DNA from: Duganella sacchari
GTDB lineage: Bacteria > Pseudomonadota > Gammaproteobacteria > Burkholderiales > Burkholderiaceae_D
Reading direction: 5' to 3'
Length of the DNA: 64,000 bases
NCBI RefSeq assembly: GCF_900143065.1
Contig: NZ_FRCX01000007.1
Location: forward strand, 272,349-336,348
A program made the position numbers and the translations under genes. Under the pieces are notes generated by a model. That model searched no databases and was not told the DNA's origin. It saw only the letters and a list, made by a program, of their open reading frames with translations. Positions 25,380 through 33,736 of this stretch are shown here, piece by piece (the stretch's first letter is position 1; the number at the start of each line of letters is the position of its first letter).

Positions 25380-26156
25380 ATGTGGCAACAAAATTGGCTT
25401 TTCTTAACTTGTGGAAACAATTTGATACGCAAACTGGCGATGGTGGCCCTGCTCCCGCTCAGTTTGCGGGCCATGGCAGCGGACCCGATGATGGTGGTAA
25501 CGGAAGAATTTTCGCCGTACAGCTATCTGGCGCAGGGCAAGGTGGTCGGTTATTCCACCGAAGTGGTCAGTGAGGCGCTGCAGCGCGCCGGGTTGACGTA
25601 CAGCGTTCAGGTTTATCCGTGGGCGCGGGCTTTCCATCTGGCCCGGTCCCAGCCGAATGTGCTGATCTTCAGCATTGTGCGTACGCCGGAGCGCGAGGCG
25701 CAGTTTCACTGGCTGGCACAGCTGGCGCCGCGCAGCACCTATCTGTACAAGCTGAAAACGCGGCACGACATTCAGGTCAGGACGGTGGAGGATTTGCGGC
25801 CTTACCGCATTGCCGCCACGCGTGGCGATATCGTGGAAGAGCAGCTGCACCAGTTCGGGCTCACGGCTGACCTGGCAGCCGGGGATGCGTCCAGCATCCG
25901 CAAGCTCATGGCGGGGCGCGTGGATCTGATGGTGGCGTCGGAGCTGTCGATCAAGGGCATCTGCGGGCGTACCCAGGTGCGGTGTGCGCTGCTGGAGCGC
26001 ACCATGCCCATGCCGGGCCTGACGGAATACTATGTGGCGGCCAGCCTGAGTACGCCGGCCGCCACGGTGCAGGCGCTGCGCACCGGGCTGGAAAAACTGA
26101 AGAGCTCGGGCTTCATGCAGCGCACTGCGGACAAATACGGCGTATCGCTCAAGTAG
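25380..26156 (+). CDS. Periplasmic solute-binding protein (SBP_bac_3 type)
   Basis: Up to 258 residues with an N-terminal signal (LIRKLAMVALLPLSLRAMAA) and a type II periplasmic binding fold: FSPYSYLAQGKVVGYSTEVV, YPWARAFHLARSQPN, FSIVRTPEREAQF. It resembles amino-acid-binding proteins that lack their own permease genes, common in this bacterial group. The start is uncertain: 25380 fits the promoter, but TTG 25422 (LIRKL) or ATG 25440 would give a more usual signal peptide. Its last eight bases overlap the convergent MFS gene. Confidence 0.85.
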   Translation: MWQQNWLFLTCGNNLIRKLAMVALLPLSLRAMAADPMMVVTEEFSPYSYLAQGKVVGYSTEVVSEALQRAGLTYSVQVYPWARAFHLARSQPNVLIFSIVRTPEREAQFHWLAQLAPRSTYLYKLKTRHDIQVRTVEDLRPYRIAATRGDIVEEQLHQFGLTADLAAGDASSIRKLMAGRVDLMVASELSIKGICGRTQVRCALLERTMPMPGLTEYYVAASLSTPAATVQALRTGLEKLKSSGFMQRTADKYGVSLK

Positions 26157-27396
26157 CCGCTTGCGGACGCGGCGCCTGCGCGGCAGGCAGACCGCGCTGC
26201 AAACGCCACAGCAGGGTGGCGGCCGTCAGCGAGGTGACCACCACCACATAGCCGATCTTGTCGAAGTGTTCCAGGTGCCCGTCCGGCGCCTGCGTCACGA
26301 TATGGCCGGCCGCGACCGAGGCCAGGCCGCCCGCCAGTTGCTGAATCGAGGCGCTGATGGCGTTGTAGGAACCGCGCTGGGTCATGCTGGGCACGGTCGA
26401 CGAAATGGCCTGGAATGGAATCATGCGCGAGAAGATCCCCACGAACAAAACCGAATTCACCACGATCAGCAGCCACAGCGGAACATGGCCGAGGTGGGTG
26501 TAGATGAGCACCATGGCGATCGACAGCGCGGTGCCGAACAGGAACACGCGGAACTTGCCGACCGCATCGGCGGCACGGCCGATCAGCGGGCCAATAAAGA
26601 TGGTGCACAGGCCGGTAACCAGGTACACGGTTGGCAGGTGCTGCAGATCGATGCCCATGTTGTTGACGATGTAGGCGCTGCTGAATGGCATCAGCATGAA
26701 GCCCCCCGTGGTCAGCAGCGCGGTCACGCAGAAGGCCAGCAGGTAGCGCTTTTCCGTCACGGTGTGGAACAGATGCATGAACGGGCTGTGTTCCTGCGGC
26801 TGGCCCAGGTGCGCGTCCACCGGCTGCATTTTCCAGGCGACCAGCACGCCGCCTGCCAGGCCAAACGCGGCCATGGCCAGGAAGGGCACATGCCAGTTCC
26901 ACTGGTTCGACAGATAGATGCCGGCCGGGATGCCCAGCACCTGGCTGGCGGCAAACGCGGTCTGGATCAGGCCCATGACGCGGCCACGCATGGCCGGCGG
27001 GAACAGGTCGGTCGAGATGGCCAGTACGATGGAGCCGATCACGCCGCCAAACAGGCCGGTGACCACACGCGCCACCAGCAGGCTTTCAAAGCTTTGCGCC
27101 ATGCCGCACCAGACGGTGCCCAGGATGAAGCCGGTGTAGAAAAACAGCAGCAGCTTCTTGCGGTCGTAGCGGTCGGCAAAGCCGGCCGTGAGCAGGCCGG
27201 AAACGCCGGCGCTGAAAGCGTATGCCGAGACCACCAGGCCAAACTGGGCCGGACCGATTTTCAGGTCCGGCATGATGAGCGCGCCCAGCGGCGACATCAG
27301 CATGAAGTCCAGGATCACGGCAAACTGCAGGAAGGCCAGCATGGCCACCACGGTTTTCTGGTAGCCGCTGAACGGCGGCGCGGGAGGTTTTGTCAT
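26149..27396 (-). CDS. MFS transporter, third gene of the ECF module 2 operon
   Basis: The 415-residue protein has twelve hydrophobic segments and the MFS motif A (GFADRYDRKKLLLFF) and motif C-like glycine pattern (GLIQTAFAASQVLGIPAGIY), pointing to the drug:H+ antiporter/arabinose-efflux (AraJ-like) group. It begins three bases after the stop of the His-rich membrane protein gene, so it is probably expressed from the ECF operon. Substrate unknown. Confidence 0.92.
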   Translation of the reverse strand: MTKPPAPPFSGYQKTVVAMLAFLQFAVILDFMLMSPLGALIMPDLKIGPAQFGLVVSAYAFSAGVSGLLTAGFADRYDRKKLLLFFYTGFILGTVWCGMAQSFESLLVARVVTGLFGGVIGSIVLAISTDLFPPAMRGRVMGLIQTAFAASQVLGIPAGIYLSNQWNWHVPFLAMAAFGLAGGVLVAWKMQPVDAHLGQPQEHSPFMHLFHTVTEKRYLLAFCVTALLTTGGFMLMPFSSAYIVNNMGIDLQHLPTVYLVTGLCTIFIGPLIGRAADAVGKFRVFLFGTALSIAMVLIYTHLGHVPLWLLIVVNSVLFVGIFSRMIPFQAISSTVPSMTQRGSYNAISASIQQLAGGLASVAAGHIVTQAPDGHLEHFDKIGYVVVVTSLTAATLLWRLQRGLPAAQAPRPQAAT

Positions 27397-27399
27397 GGA

Positions 27400-27777
27400 T
27401 TATTCTTTCGTTGGTTCTTCCGACGGCGCGGCAGCCGGGCGGCAGAAGTTGGCGCGGTGCTTGAAGAACGCCTGGCGTTCTTCCGGCGTCATGGCTTGCC
27501 AGCGCTGCCATTGTTCACGCCGTTCATGCCAGTCGCGATGGCCGCGGAAGCCGCCAAACAGAATCCGGCAGAGTAGCAGCATTCCCACGGCCTGCCAATA
27601 ATTCACGGCATTGGCGCCGGGGAAGACTGTGGGTATCAGCCAGTTCCACAGCAGCATGACGGCGCCGCCCAGGACGCCAACGGCGACCAGGATAAACAGC
27701 ACTTTGAACATCTTGAAGCGCCGGTGGTCCATATTGTGGTGCATGCGGTGATGCATACGATCGTGATTGCGGTGCAT
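27400..27777 (-). CDS. Small His/Met-rich membrane protein of an ECF sigma operon
   Basis: The product is 125 residues. The first 20 residues (MHRNHDRMHHRMHHNMDHRR) hold six His and five Met and could bind metal. Two hydrophobic helices follow (about 24–47 and 56–74), then a charged tail with WQRWQAMTPEERQAFFKHR. Similar proteins occur next to ECF sigma genes in other bacteria, with no known function. It starts 13 bases after the sigma-factor stop. It could act as the anti-sigma or sensor of this module since no conventional anti-sigma is present; that is inference. Confidence 0.8.
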   Translation of the reverse strand: MHRNHDRMHHRMHHNMDHRRFKMFKVLFILVAVGVLGGAVMLLWNWLIPTVFPGANAVNYWQAVGMLLLCRILFGGFRGHRDWHERREQWQRWQAMTPEERQAFFKHRANFCRPAAAPSEEPTKE

Positions 27778-27790
27778 TACAGTACTCCTT

Positions 27791-28348
27791 TCATTCTTCG
27801 TACATGGCTTGCAGGCGCTGGCGCAGGTAGAGTACGGCGTAGCGTTTGCGAGCCAATAAAGTGTTGATCGAGACGCCGGTTTGCGCGGCCATCTCCTTGA
27901 AACTGACGCCATCGAGTTCGTGCGCGACAAACACGTCGCGCTGATTGGCGGGCAATTCGTCCAGCGCGAGCTGCAACTCTTCGAGCAGCAAGGCGCGAGT
28001 GTAGGCGGCTTCGGGGCCTGCATCGGGCGAGGGCAGCATCAGGTCGAGACGGCATTCTTCGTCCTCGTCGCTGGCTCCCATTTCTTCCAGTGCAACTTCC
28101 TTCTTTTTACGGAAACGGTCAATGATACGGTTGCGGGCCACGCGGAACAACCATGCGCTGGCTTGTTCGATGGGTTCCGGCAGGTGATAGGCCTGGGTGA
28201 ACTCGTAGAACACGTCTTGCATGATATCGTCCGCGTCAGTCTGGTCGGCCACGCGGCGGCGGATGAAATGCCACAGCCGCGACCTCTCCCGCAACACGGT
28301 GGCCGTGATGTCCTGGTCTTGCTCGGATGTTGTTATTGGTGCAGTCAT
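27791..28348 (-). CDS. ECF-type RNA polymerase sigma factor (module 2)
   Basis: The 185-residue protein has sigma region 2 (RRVADQTDADDIMQDVFYEF) and region 4 (VSFKEMAAQTGVSINTLLAR), separated by an acidic linker (GASDEDEECRLD). It is the first gene of a three-gene operon with the His-rich membrane protein and an MFS transporter. A TACAAT box lies about 25 bases upstream of the ATG. Confidence 0.93.
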   Translation of the reverse strand: MTAPITTSEQDQDITATVLRERSRLWHFIRRRVADQTDADDIMQDVFYEFTQAYHLPEPIEQASAWLFRVARNRIIDRFRKKKEVALEEMGASDEDEECRLDLMLPSPDAGPEAAYTRALLLEELQLALDELPANQRDVFVAHELDGVSFKEMAAQTGVSINTLLARKRYAVLYLRQRLQAMYEE

Positions 28349-28429
28349 GGACTGGAAGACGGTTCAGGTGCCGGGATATTGTACGGCTCCGCAAGTTCGT
28401 CGATGGAATGTTCTGCGCTGGCCGTGGTG

Positions 28430-28972
28430 TCATGGCACGCACAGGAAAATGTGGGGATTGTTGACGATCACCGTGTCGGCAGGCGAGAGCTGATCGGCCA
28501 GTCCGGGCAGGGCGGCGTTGATTGCGCTTTTCGCCTCGGTCAAATTCCTGAGCAAGACGACGGACTGGTTTTGGGTGAAGACGAACTCACCGACATACAC
28601 ACTTTTTCCGGCCGGCGCCTCAAACCGGATATTCCCGCCGCTGAGTTGCGTGCCGTTAAACGGGCTGTAGACATAATGCCCGGCCGGGACATCAAACGCA
28701 AAATAGTGGCGTGTGCCGGGAATTGCCGGAATCTTGGCCGAGGCTCGATTGTACGTAAAGCAGTTGCCGGTAATCTCGCTGGTGTTCAGGTTGTATTCGT
28801 CCAGCTGGACTGCAAATCCGGGGTAATTCCAGCGGCCTTCCATTTTTACGCCATAGACGATGGTGGCGCGATGCGTGCTGACGGTATCGTCCGCAGATAA
28901 CGGTCTGACGGAGTTGATGACGCAGCCATTTAAAGCCAATACAACAAGAAGCAGGGGAGTTTTTCTTTTCAT
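28430..28972 (-). CDS. Predicted lipoprotein of unknown function
   Basis: The 180-residue product has a lipoprotein signal with lipobox LNGC (Cys17). The mature part is beta-rich with a carbohydrate-binding-like or carboxypeptidase-regulatory-like pattern (YFAFDVPAGHYVYSPFNG, FEAPAGKSVYVGEF) as seen in DUF2846-type proteins; the assignment is weak. It lies upstream of the ECF module 2 on the same strand with an 81-base gap. Confidence 0.75.
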   Translation of the reverse strand: MKRKTPLLLVVLALNGCVINSVRPLSADDTVSTHRATIVYGVKMEGRWNYPGFAVQLDEYNLNTSEITGNCFTYNRASAKIPAIPGTRHYFAFDVPAGHYVYSPFNGTQLSGGNIRFEAPAGKSVYVGEFVFTQNQSVVLLRNLTEAKSAINAALPGLADQLSPADTVIVNNPHIFLCVP

Positions 28973-29204
28973 GGAATCCAGTGGTAGGACGTCTGATGCC
29001 GCTTAGGAGAATATTATCAGGATAGCACGGCAACGTGGCTCACGGCAGCGCATAAGTATCATAGTGGCTTTAAATAGAATTTTTGAATAAAGCCAATATT
29101 ACCAACTAATCAATCCATAAATAAGACACTATTTTCAATATTCTTGCCCTTTCTATTTTTCAATAGTAAATTAAAAATCGAATATCTCTTGAGGGAGGGC
29201 GAAG
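28973..29204. other. AT-rich intergenic region with an inverted repeat
   Basis: These 232 bases are much richer in A/T than the flanks. TGGCTTTA (29065–29072) and TAAAGCCA (29088–29095) form a perfect eight-base stem. The right end carries a GGGAGGG ribosome-binding site for the barrel protein. No reading frame is convincing. Confidence 0.5.
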
Positions 29205-30359
29205 ATGTACATAGCTAAATTGTCAGCGTTAGCAACATTGACCATCTTTTCCACTGCAGCGTACGCAGTGGACAGCAGTTTCAGCGGATTTTCCCAATTG
29301 ACGGTTGGCCGGGTGTTAAGCGGCAGCTCTTCCGGTCCCGTTCCCTATCAATTAAATGCCCAGCCTGGATATAGTTATCAGTGCCCGTGTTTTACCGGTA
29401 ATTATGAATACGCCGGGGTCTATGAATACCATAAGACCGATGTAAAACAGGAGTCGCTGGCCGGCGTCCAGGGCAATTTCAAGTTCACCCCCGATTTGTC
29501 CGCTACGGTGCAGGTGGTGGCGCGCGGCGCCGACAGCTCCGTCAATGCCGACTGGGCCTACGGCAGCTACAAGATTTCCGACAATCTGACCCTGCAGGCT
29601 GGCCGCAAGCGCCTGCCGCTGTATTACTACTCCGATTACATGTATGTGGGCTTCGCCTATCCCTGGCTGCGGCCATCGCAGGATCTGTACGCCTGGCAAA
29701 TCTACTCCTACGACGGCGCCAATCTGCTGTACACCAGCAACGTCGGCGACTGGACTTACACCGGCAACGTCTGGATCGGCCGGCGCAAAAGCACTGACAA
29801 CGAATTGCTGGGCAATCTGTATTACTCGACGCGTATCGACGAGAGCTGGAAAAAGATGATCGGTGCTTACCTCGACGCAAGCAACGACATTTTCAGTGTC
29901 CGCGGCGTCTACATGCACACGGTCGTGGAGCGTTATTCGGTCATCAATGGCACGCGCTCGCTGGTCATGACGGGCGCCAATGGTGACTTCGTCAATGACG
30001 TTGGCCAGGCATTTTATGGCATCTCATTCAATGTGGATTATAAAAACTGGCTAGTCCGAAGCGAGATCAACTATATCAACCGGCCATCGGTAAAAAATAC
30101 CTATACTGCCCAGTCTTATTCCGGTGGATATAAGATGGATAAACATACATTCTTGCTTTCTTGGTCGCAATTCCAGGAACGTTCAGAGTATTGGCCGACC
30201 GGCACGGAAAAACACGCGACGACTTCTTTGACTTACCGCTGGGATTTCACCAGTTCACAGGCGCTCAAAGTGCAGTTCGATAAAATCAAGGACAAATCCA
30301 AATTTCAGTTCACCGGCGATGCCAACCTGCTGGCGGCATCTTGGCAGATGGTCTTTTAA
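29205..30359 (+). CDS. Putative outer-membrane beta-barrel (porin-like) protein
   Basis: The 384-residue protein has a Sec signal (cleavage after AYA, residue 22), many alternating aromatic/polar beta strands rich in Tyr, Trp and Ser, and a C-terminal strand ending in Phe (ASWQMVF), the usual BAM recognition end. It is a likely porin. It forms a pair with the downstream PBP-like gene 14 bases away. A and T content is higher than in neighbours, which may point to transfer or to weak codon selection. Confidence 0.8.
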   Translation: MYIAKLSALATLTIFSTAAYAVDSSFSGFSQLTVGRVLSGSSSGPVPYQLNAQPGYSYQCPCFTGNYEYAGVYEYHKTDVKQESLAGVQGNFKFTPDLSATVQVVARGADSSVNADWAYGSYKISDNLTLQAGRKRLPLYYYSDYMYVGFAYPWLRPSQDLYAWQIYSYDGANLLYTSNVGDWTYTGNVWIGRRKSTDNELLGNLYYSTRIDESWKKMIGAYLDASNDIFSVRGVYMHTVVERYSVINGTRSLVMTGANGDFVNDVGQAFYGISFNVDYKNWLVRSEINYINRPSVKNTYTAQSYSGGYKMDKHTFLLSWSQFQERSEYWPTGTEKHATTSLTYRWDFTSSQALKVQFDKIKDKSKFQFTGDANLLAASWQMVF

Positions 30360-30373
30360 CAGGGAGAGAGTTT

Positions 30374-30784
30374 ATGCGGAAAATTATCCTCTCGACGGCG
30401 TTGGTTTGCGCGGCCGTGCTGAGCCAGCCTGCCTTCAGCACCGAAATTGTGGTGGTGGTAAATCCCAAGAATCCGGCCAGCCGCATGTTCTCTGACCAGG
30501 CTTCGCAATTCTTCCTGGGGAAGTCGAATATGTTCGTGCCGCTGGATCAGGCGGAAAAGTCGCCGATCCGGGCAGAGTTTTATCAAAAGCTCGCGAATAA
30601 AGATGTGTCGCAGGTCAAGGCTGCCTGGGCCAAGATCATCTTTACGGGCAAGGGCGTGATGCCGGTTGAGCTGCATTCAACGGCCGAAGTCAAGAAAGCT
30701 GTCGCCGCCGATATCAATGCAATTGGCTATATTGAAAAATCCGCCGCGGATGACACGGTGAAAGCCATATTGACGCTGCCGTAA
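30374..30784 (+). CDS. Small periplasmic phosphate-binding-like (PBP-like) protein
   Basis: The 136-residue product has a Sec signal (through AFST, residue 23) and a half-size PBP-like domain with VVVNPKNPASRMFSDQASQF, FYQKLANKDVSQVKAAWAKI and a closing IGYIEKSAADDTVK. Such proteins are related to PstS but far shorter, and are often encoded beside a porin and a sensor kinase. Here only the porin is adjacent. The ligand is unknown. Confidence 0.82.
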   Translation: MRKIILSTALVCAAVLSQPAFSTEIVVVVNPKNPASRMFSDQASQFFLGKSNMFVPLDQAEKSPIRAEFYQKLANKDVSQVKAAWAKIIFTGKGVMPVELHSTAEVKKAVAADINAIGYIEKSAADDTVKAILTLP

Positions 30785-30796
30785 ATTAACCCATCA

Positions 30797-30829
30797 TATC
30801 GGTAATGAAAGGCACTAGCTTTTCCGATA
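30797..30829 (+). other. Inverted repeat after the PBP-like gene
   Basis: TATCGG (30797–30802) pairs with CCGATA (30824–30829), with GAAAG/CTTTT possible inside. No T-run follows; it may be a weak terminator or a stabilising hairpin. Confidence 0.3.
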
Positions 30830-30866
30830 CTATGTCAATTTGATAATTGACTGGAAGGAAAGCTCG

Positions 30867-31184
30867 ATGGGGATGGTATTTTGCCGGGGATGTGGTAAAG
30901 AAATACATGAGACGGCGCCAACGTGCCCGCATTGCGGCGCACCGCAAGGGCAGCCTGTCCGCTCCGGGCCGCCGCGTTCCGACAAGGATTATGCAGTAAC
31001 GCTGTTGCTGTGCTTCTTTGTCGGCTTCCTTGGCATCCACCGCTTTTACGCCGGCAAAATTGGCACCGGCCTGCTGCAGATGTTTACGTTTGGCGGGCTG
31101 GGGATCTGGGCCTTCGTCGACCTGATCTTTGTGGCGCTGGGACGCTTTACTGACAGCGACGGGCGCGAAATCACCTTCCGCTAA
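30867..31184 (+). CDS. TM2-domain protein with N-terminal zinc ribbon
   Basis: The 105-residue product starts at ATG 30867 behind GGAAGG. A four-Cys zinc ribbon (CRGCGKEIHETAPTCPHCG, about 5–23) precedes two membrane helices with the TM2 signature FLGIHRFYAGKIGTGLLQ and a DG/DLIF turn. Function unknown; TM2 proteins are small membrane proteins found widely. It ends before a strong bidirectional terminator. Confidence 0.92.
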   Translation: MGMVFCRGCGKEIHETAPTCPHCGAPQGQPVRSGPPRSDKDYAVTLLLCFFVGFLGIHRFYAGKIGTGLLQMFTFGGLGIWAFVDLIFVALGRFTDSDGREITFR

Positions 31185-31190
31185 ATAAAA

Positions 31191-31223
31191 AAACGGCCGC
31201 CAGATTGCTCTGGCGGCCGTTTT
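31191..31223. terminator. Bidirectional intrinsic terminator between TM2 gene and helicase
   Basis: AAACGGCCGCCAGA (31191–31204) pairs with TCTGGCGGCCGTTT (31209–31222) around TTGC. The A-run and T-run allow termination on both strands. Confidence 0.88.
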
Positions 31224-31245
31224 GCCGTGTGGCTAGCGTAAGCGA

Positions 31246-32667
31246 TTAACGGTCGCCGTAGCTGCGACGTGGGCGGTCGCTGTTGTACGGGTTGTTGGCT
31301 TTGAAGCCCGGACCCTTGTAGCCTTCGCTGGAGCCGCCGACGCCTTCACGGCGCGGTGCGCCACTTGGCTTGCTAAACGAACGCTGGCCTGGCTTGGCGC
31401 CGCCACGGTTGTCGCCTGGTTTCCAGCCACCTGGACGCGAGGTGCGTGGTGCGGAACCGGTTTTCTTCGGCTCGTAGCCCTCGACCACATTGACTGGAAT
31501 CAGCTGCTTGGTGAAACGTTCGATACGTTTCACGTGCATGCCTTCAGCGTGGTTGACCAGCGAGATCGCCAGGCCGTTACGGCCGGCACGGCCGGTACGG
31601 CCAATGCGGTGCACGTAATCTTCCGGGAACTTCGGCAGGTCGTAGTTGAATACGTGGGTGATGGTTGGCACGTCGATACCACGTGCGGCAACGTCAGTCG
31701 CGATCAGGATCTTGACCTGGCCGCGGCGCAGGCTGTCCAAGGTGCGGTTACGCGCGCCCTGGTGCATGTCGCCATGCAGTGCTGCAGCCGAGAAACCGGC
31801 GATGTTCAGACGGTCGGCGATGGTGTCAGCGTCACGCTTGGTGGCGGTGAAGACCACGGCCTGGTCCAGGGCTTCGTCGCGCAGCAGGTGGTCCAGCAGG
31901 CGGTTCTTGTGCGACAGGTCGTCGACGAAGTGTACGCGCTGGGTGATGTTCTCATGCTTGTTGGCCGAGCTCACGATCTGAATGATCTGTGGCTCTTTGG
32001 TGATGCGGCGTGCCATGTTGCCGACGACGCCATCCAGTGTGGCCGAGAACAGCATGGTCTGACGGGTCGCCGGGGTGGCTTCAACGATTTTTTCGATGTC
32101 GTCGATGAAACCCATGTCCAGCATGCGGTCGGCTTCGTCCAGCACCAGGATTTCCAGTTGCGAGAAGTCGATCTTGCCCGATTCCATGTGGTCGATCAGA
32201 CGGCCTGGGGTCGCGACCAGGATCTCTGGATTCTTGGCCAGCAGTTGCATCTGCTTAGGATATGGCATACCGCCCAGGATCGACACGGCCTTGATGCGGC
32301 GCAGGTTGACGCTGTACTTGTCGGTATTGGTCGTGACTTGCAGGGCCAGTTCACGGGTTGGGGTCAGTACCAGCATTTTTGGCTGGGCTGCCTTGAAACG
32401 TGGACGCTCGCCGCGGGCGCGGGAAGCCTGCATTTCTTGATTAGGGGTTTTGCCGGCAGCAGCCGGTTCAATTGCGGCCAAACGGTGCAGCGACGGCAGC
32501 ATGAAGGCTGCAGTCTTGCCGGAACCGGTTTGCGAGGAAACCAACAGGTCCTTGCCTGCGATCGCGGCAGGCACAGCCTGCTGCTGAACTGGGGTCGGCG
32601 CGGTGTAGCCGGCGTCGGTCAGGGCTTTGATGATGGACGTGTTGAGACCTAGTGCTTCAAATGTCAT
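31246..32667 (-). CDS. rhlE: DEAD-box ATP-dependent RNA helicase (RhlE type)
   Basis: The 473-residue helicase has all core motifs: Q-motif region APTPVQQQAVP, motif I SSQTGSGKT, Ia PTRELA, II DEAD, III SAT and VI HRIGRTGRAGR. The C-terminal 85 residues are a Gly/Arg/Pro-rich disordered tail (GGWKPGDNRGGAKPGQRS) typical of RhlE RNA-binding extensions. It unwinds structured RNA in ribosome assembly and mRNA decay. An unusually long untranslated stretch lies upstream. Confidence 0.93.
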   Translation of the reverse strand: MTFEALGLNTSIIKALTDAGYTAPTPVQQQAVPAAIAGKDLLVSSQTGSGKTAAFMLPSLHRLAAIEPAAAGKTPNQEMQASRARGERPRFKAAQPKMLVLTPTRELALQVTTNTDKYSVNLRRIKAVSILGGMPYPKQMQLLAKNPEILVATPGRLIDHMESGKIDFSQLEILVLDEADRMLDMGFIDDIEKIVEATPATRQTMLFSATLDGVVGNMARRITKEPQIIQIVSSANKHENITQRVHFVDDLSHKNRLLDHLLRDEALDQAVVFTATKRDADTIADRLNIAGFSAAALHGDMHQGARNRTLDSLRRGQVKILIATDVAARGIDVPTITHVFNYDLPKFPEDYVHRIGRTGRAGRNGLAISLVNHAEGMHVKRIERFTKQLIPVNVVEGYEPKKTGSAPRTSRPGGWKPGDNRGGAKPGQRSFSKPSGAPRREGVGGSSEGYKGPGFKANNPYNSDRPRRSYGDR

Positions 32668-32974
32668 GCTTTTCTTTCGTAAAAATCAGCGTCCACGCAA
32701 TTGCGGAACGCGAAATAGCAACGCCTACCAAAACGAAATGACTCAATCAGAATCGAAAGAAATTTCGGCACAAAAGCTTTGCGCCGGGACGGTGTCAGAT
32801 CAACGACACCAGAGGCGGGAGGGCTTTATAAGGGCATCCGAACGATGCGCTGTGAGGCTTGCGTAGCTGCTTAACTATCACTGGCTGAATAATCGGTAGC
32901 GTTTTGCTATTCACCGATATAGAGAATTCAGCGCAAGGCCGGTATTATGCCCTAGTTTGCTTCACTTGTATAGT
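32668..32974. other. 307-base gene-free region upstream of the helicase gene
   Basis: No supported gene. GGTGTC (32791–32796) and GACACC (32805–32810) form a small hairpin. On the minus strand a CATAAT box near 32940 would give a helicase leader of about 260 bases. Long leaders are known for cold-shock and autoregulated helicase mRNAs, but nothing here proves that. Confidence 0.4.
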
Positions 32975-33553
32975 TTAGCTGGCCATGCGTTTCAATAATC
33001 GCTCAAAGCGCATGCTGGCCAGGTGGGCCTTTTCCAGCAAGGCTTCGCTGATCTCATCGACTTGGGCGTCGCCGGGATGGCTCAGGCCGCCGTAGCCGTA
33101 GCGGCGCGTGGTCTGGCGCATGCGTGCCGACATGAAGACGGACAGTGCGCGGTAGAAGCGGGCGGCAAACGCCGCGTCGGTGTCCAGTTTTTCACGCAGG
33201 CGCACGTGCGAGACGCGCAGGGCGGAAGCGCCTTCGTTGGCGCGCACGGACGCGGTGGTGCGGGCCGGATCGACCAGCGACATTTCGCCGATGACTTCGC
33301 CGCTGCTGAGTTCCGCCACCAGCTCGCCGTTGCCAGCAAGTACGGAGAACGTGCCGTCCAGCACGAAGTACACGCTGTCGGGTTGGCCGCCGTAAGGGAT
33401 CAGTTCCGCGCCCACAGGGTAGCGCAGGCGATCGCCGGCATTGGCGAGCCATTCCACATCGTCATCCAGCAATTCGCTGAGGATAAAAAGCACTTTGCGC
33501 ATAGGCGCACGCTCAGGCACTGCGGAGCGTGCAATGGACGGCATCATATTCAC
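32975..33553 (-). CDS. Cyclic nucleotide-binding domain protein without an HTH
   Basis: The 192-residue protein has a cNMP-binding beta-roll: LRYPVGAELIPYGGQPDSVY, VLDGTFSVLAGNGE, GEVIGEMSLVDPARTTASVR. The phosphate-binding cassette GEMSLVDPARTTA is close to the cAMP-binding consensus. The C-terminal 60 residues are helical and do not contain a recognisable winged helix, so it is not a classical Crp/Fnr regulator; it may act by protein contacts. It lies alone and divergent from the VIT protein gene. Confidence 0.85.
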   Translation of the reverse strand: MNMMPSIARSAVPERAPMRKVLFILSELLDDDVEWLANAGDRLRYPVGAELIPYGGQPDSVYFVLDGTFSVLAGNGELVAELSSGEVIGEMSLVDPARTTASVRANEGASALRVSHVRLREKLDTDAAFAARFYRALSVFMSARMRQTTRRYGYGGLSHPGDAQVDEISEALLEKAHLASMRFERLLKRMAS

Positions 33554-33736
33554 GGTAAGACCCTAGTTTGACTATTATTTTCTCGGCAAGTATAGCGGGG
33601 TATTTTGGCCTTGTAAAATTGGAAATAAATTAACATTAATGCTTTTTTATGTTATTTGTTTCAATTTGTAAAATGGAAACCCCATTTGTACCGCTGCTTC
33701 GATCAACCCTGCATGTTGAATAAAAAGGAGGTCGAT
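33554..33736. other. AT-rich divergent promoter region with a direct repeat
   Basis: TTGTAAAATTGGAAA (33611–33625) and TTGTAAAATGGAAA (33666–33679) repeat about 55 bases apart, and a consensus AAGGAGGT ribosome-binding site precedes the VIT gene at 33737. Confidence 0.4.

Noticed and set aside
26161..27576. Open frame of 471 codons on the plus strand
   Set aside because: Antisense to the MFS gene of ECF module 2; Gln/His/Arg-rich translation without motifs.
32627..32866. Short plus-strand frame in the helicase leader
   Set aside because: No ribosome-binding site and a charged, non-conserved-looking translation; more likely untranslated leader.
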